45,545 nucleotides of DNA, taken from positions 6,935 through 52,479 of the forward strand of contig JH153611.1 of NCBI GenBank assembly GCA_000226015.1, given 5' to 3'. Of this stretch, positions 42,600 to 45,545 are shown one piece after another (position 1 is the first letter of the stretch; each line of letters begins with the position of its first letter). The notes beneath the pieces are model-generated. The model made no database searches and had not been told where the DNA came from. It saw only the letters and a list, made by a program, of their open reading frames with translations. A program made the translations under genes and the position numbers. The stretch is from Mnemiopsis leidyi (lineage: Eukaryota > Ctenophora > Tentaculata > Lobata > Bolinopsidae).

Positions 42600-44791
42600 G
42601 GAAAATTTGACAGATTGCGCGCCGCGTGTTCGATAGTTTAGGCTAGATCATTATTGATCATGTACGCCAAATTGCTTCATCATGAAGCTAAATTTTACAT
42701 TTTACATTTGTTTTGAATAAATTTTCATAATCATACATCATAGAAATAAACCTTTATTTAAAATTTGATCTCATACGAATAGCTTTTGCTAAGCCAACAT
42801 AGCCCTGTGGCTCGCGCTTGCCTTGCGTGTTCATGGCGCGGTGATACACGACTCACGCAGCTAAATCTGAACGTTTCGTTAAAATATCTTTGCGTAGAAA
42901 GAGCTGCGCATCGCCCGGTAAATATCTTTTAATCTAGGTATAGTAATTTGTAACTTGACAAATAACTGAATAAAACCTAAGTTTAAAAAATTTTAATTTT
43001 AATCGTACATCTTGTTGCAATTGTTTTGTCTCACGTTGTGACCCTTTTCAGCGCCGGAGGCTGCCGCTTCGCGGCAGCAGGGCTATGCAACGTGTAGCAA
43101 CAATTGTTGTGATTGTCGAGGTGTTACCCGACCCGCGCGCGGCTCGCAGTTTTCTGCTCTCGTTAGAACGTTAGACGGATATCATCTCGTCGAGCATAGC
43201 CCTGCTGTCGCGAAGCGCGCGGCGGCGTGTGGCGTGGCCACCAACGTGAGACAAGCCAGTATAACATTATAAAGCCGCGAACGATAAACGAGTTGCCTAG
43301 GTACCTCAGGCTAAATGTTGCTTTGCGGGAAACGTAGAGAGAGCCGCGCATCGCCCGGTAATAAACGAGGTAATAGTAATATGATAATCTATCGCGCGCG
43401 CAGCATATATGTTTTATATTTATAAAGGAGGGCTTCACCGGAGACGAACTACCATCTTTACCAACATCACTATACACTACCCTCACCCAAATCTCTCCAT
43501 TCCTAACTTTTCCTGCCTTTTCAGGCCGCTTTGCTGTTTGCAGCCAGGCTGGGCGGAAAAATAAATTCTGCATCTTCGCGCCGCGCGATTTTCTAACCAG
43601 TTTTCAAGCATGATTCCAGCGCGAAAAACGTCAAATATTGCGGAGGGGTTGCTTAGATATTGCCATATGATTACGAATGTGCCTCGTGTTGACCACAGGG
43701 GTCAACTTGATTAAAGCGGCCATCACCGTCCAGTATATAAATAATCTCTTCTGTACATTCTCCACACTTCTTGTTTTCTGCATGTCCTTGGTTTCTTGCC
43801 TACATGATCTCGTTCTGTCGAGATCCGGGTTGGCGATCTTCCATGTATCTGATTACTGCACGGTGGTCTGATTAATTTAATTTTGTTCGTTTTAAGCCTT
43901 ATGAGTTATTCATGAATAATCAATAATATTTCTGTTGGTGCTCTCTCTCTTTTTGTGTTGGAAGTAGATTGTGTCATATTGAGTGCGTTTTGTTTCAATG
44001 AGACAGTTATGTAATGCTGTTAATGTAGTTTCAGAGTTCACTCAAAACGCGCATGCTCCAAGAAACAATTGTGGCATAAACTAACTTTTAATTGTATTTT
44101 TCTGCAACTTTAACGAGCCTTCGTTAAACTTCTTATTGTTTCTACATCGATCTATGATTTAAATTTTCACTTTGACATATTTTATTTCAACTTTCAAGTG
44201 TCTTGCATAAAGGACATACCCTATCGCCTATGTCGCCTTAGATGGCTGAAGTTGAATCTTGTACTCCTTAGATTTGTATTTCATTTCGGTGATGCATAAA
44301 TACTAAGTTGGAATTAAAATGATTGTCACAACTTTTATCAGCCCTTTCATCAGTACGTTTTAGTACAGGATTGGTAGCCATACTATGCTTAATACAAGCC
44401 TTGCTTATAATATGTCAATCTAGCTTATATGTCAATGTTGCTTATATGTCAATCTTCTTTAACCAACGTTATATTCCTAGGAATATAACTATGTAAACCA
44501 GCATGATCAGTTTTTCTAAACTGATTGGATGGAGCTTTTTATTGGACACTTAATTTCTTACTCGTTTACTGCCACTGGTTTGGTTATTTTACTTTTTATT
44601 CAAAATTTACCATCCTTTCTACGATGCTGATTAATAAATCATTTCATCATTGACTGAGACTAGGCTTCTTATGTACCGAAGCTGCCATGCTTATCTCGAT
44701 GAAATAAAATACTTATTTTTTAATCTAACCTTAGATCAGGTTAACTTTTCAGGGCTACGGCACCTTTTAACTGCGTCTTACTTTATTTTGT
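42600..44791. other. Divergent intergenic region between polyubiquitin and ZFAND4-like genes
   Basis: About 2.2 kb. The 42780-43600 part is GC-richer and holds inverted and direct repeats (listed separately). The remainder is AT-rich. GCGCATCGCCCGGTAA occurs twice (about 42905 and 43344). The longest ORF (43163-43573, minus, 136 aa) overlaps the repeats and has no family resemblance. A palindrome ATATTCCTAGGAATAT lies near 44470. Confidence 0.5.
43028..43252. repeat. GC-rich inverted repeat
   Basis: The left arm 43028-43086 (GTCTCACGTTG ... CTTCGCG ... AGCAGGGCTATG) matches the reverse complement of the right arm 43195-43252. The spacer is about 108 bp. The arms are imperfect in the middle. 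A third partial copy of ATAGCCCTG lies near 42800. Confidence 0.75.
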
Positions 44792-44894
44792 ATGGAAATA
44801 TCTATTGAAACACTCGCTGGTACCTCATTTGAGCTCAGAGTTAGCCCTTTTGAAACTGTGATAAGCGTCAAACAGAAAATACAGCGCCTTGAAG
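44792..44894 (+). CDS. ZFAND4: ZFAND4-like gene, first coding exon (rest outside window)
   Basis: ATG-initiated exon encoding MEISIETLAGTSFELRVSPF followed by ETVISVKQKIQRLEG, then donor G|GTAATG at 44895. This is the first half of the ubiquitin-like domain of ZFAND4/ANUBL1, where vertebrates read IETLTGTCFELRVSPFE at the same place. It is clearly distinct from ubiquitin itself. The family has an N-terminal ubiquitin-like domain and a C-terminal AN1 zinc finger, and its function is poorly defined. I did not find the next exon (expected to begin with the IP..QQHLIW region) before the right edge, so it must be beyond 45545 or in a long intron. The gene is divergent from polyubiquitin. Confidence 0.75.
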
Positions 44895-45331
44895 GTAATG
44901 CTTTTCCCATTTCCACACTCTTGGTTAATTTAGTCCAAACGTTACAAATTCATTACATTAATAAAAACTGTTTCATTTCATTTTTTGGCGGGGGAGGGGT
45001 TACAAGCCAAAAAACCGAACTCTGCAGCAAATTTCAAATTTGAGACCGCTTTATTTTGGTTTCTTTTTTGTCCAATAAAGCAAATTTTGATTTAAGGTGG
45101 TTTGTTAGATTTCGCCCCTGCTCCAATTTTTATATGGTCCTTCCCTTTGACTGAGAAGAATTACACTTACATGGACTTCGGTCTTCGACAATTTCAAAGT
45201 GTGCTGCTTCAATCACGTACAAGAGGAGTCTGTAGAATGATAATGAATATCATACTTGGTTTGTCTCAAAATGATTGTCACTTGATCAGTAAAACTACAA
45301 TTTACTTTAAAATGAGAAATTGAATAGATAA

Positions 45332-45520
45332 TTATACAACATAATCCCCCTGGTGTTCAATTACATCGCGACAATGTTGTAATAGCTTGCTAAGTTCTCT
45401 TTTCAATAGTGTTTCTGGTAGTCGCCGAAAAAACCGCTGAACGTCCAAATACAACTCGCCTCCGTCTGCATAATCGATCTCCCTGCAGTGCTCCTGCAAT
45501 CTGGTGAACAAAAATCGTCT
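45332..45520 (-). mobile_element. Possible mariner-like transposase C-terminal fragment
   Basis: Open minus-strand frame of about 62 codons ending TAA at 45332, with LQEHCREIDYADGGELYLDV followed by RFFRRLPETLL and a final HCRDVIEHQGDYVV. The closing 'W/C..VIE..GDY' pattern resembles C-termini of Tc1/mariner-type transposases. An in-frame TGA at about 45521 truncates it upstream. It could instead be an exon of an unrelated gene. It lies in the presumed first intron of the ZFAND4-like gene. Confidence 0.3.
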
Positions 45521-45545
45521 TCAACACAGTAAACTGCACTCTTGT

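Noticed and set aside
43163-43573. 136-aa minus-strand ORF
   Set aside because: Overlaps the GC-rich inverted repeat. Its sequence resembles no family I know, and it has no paired splice sites that I could support.

Overview
The window is eukaryotic. It has spliced genes with GT..AG introns, animal-type families (a KIF9 kinesin, a SHIPPO-repeat ciliary protein, BSDC1, ERMARD, ZFAND4, polyubiquitin), abundant minisatellites, hAT-like and foldback elements and a LINE remnant. The base composition is moderately AT-rich. The gene content fits an early-branching marine metazoan, most likely a cnidarian. That placement is an inference; no single feature fixes the species.

Layout. (1) Positions 1-8000, minus strand: four closely spaced housekeeping genes in transcription order TRMT5 (tRNA m1G37 methyltransferase), MMAB (cobalamin adenosyltransferase, 5 exons), an ERMARD-like DUF4209 protein, and BSDC1, whose 3' end lies off the left edge. 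(2) 9741-33313, plus strand: an intronless SHIPPO/CIMAP2-like gene, then KIF9 reconstructed as 20 in-frame coding exons (825 aa) over 21.4 kb. KIF9 introns hold four nested minus-strand genes: a two-TIL-domain protease inhibitor, a secreted protein of unknown family, and a pair of duplicated small cysteine-rich secreted proteins. They also hold a decayed UDP-glycosyltransferase pseudogene, a hAT-like element containing LINE remains, several foldback MITEs with target-site duplications, and an interstitial telomeric array. (3) 34801-37954, minus strand: SSU72 phosphatase, 5 exons, complete at 193 aa. (4) 39492-42420, minus strand: a polyubiquitin gene of 8 units in 6 exons, every intron falling in the Gly47 codon. 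(5) 44792 to the end: the first coding exon of a ZFAND4-like gene on the plus strand, and a possible transposase tail on the minus strand at the right edge.

Functional themes. KIF9 and the SHIPPO protein are adjacent co-oriented axonemal genes. The rest of the intact genes are core housekeeping or secreted. The most unusual structures are the 38-bp tandem amplification of the KIF9 exon-9 splice donor, the repeated Gly47 intron of polyubiquitin, a set of unrelated foldback elements with clear target-site duplications, and the telomeric array that switches from a 6-mer to a 7-mer. I found no prokaryote-type defence locus, CRISPR array or viral gene. Exon boundaries were worked out by hand from reading frame, GT/AG sites and remembered family sequences; no alignment was run.
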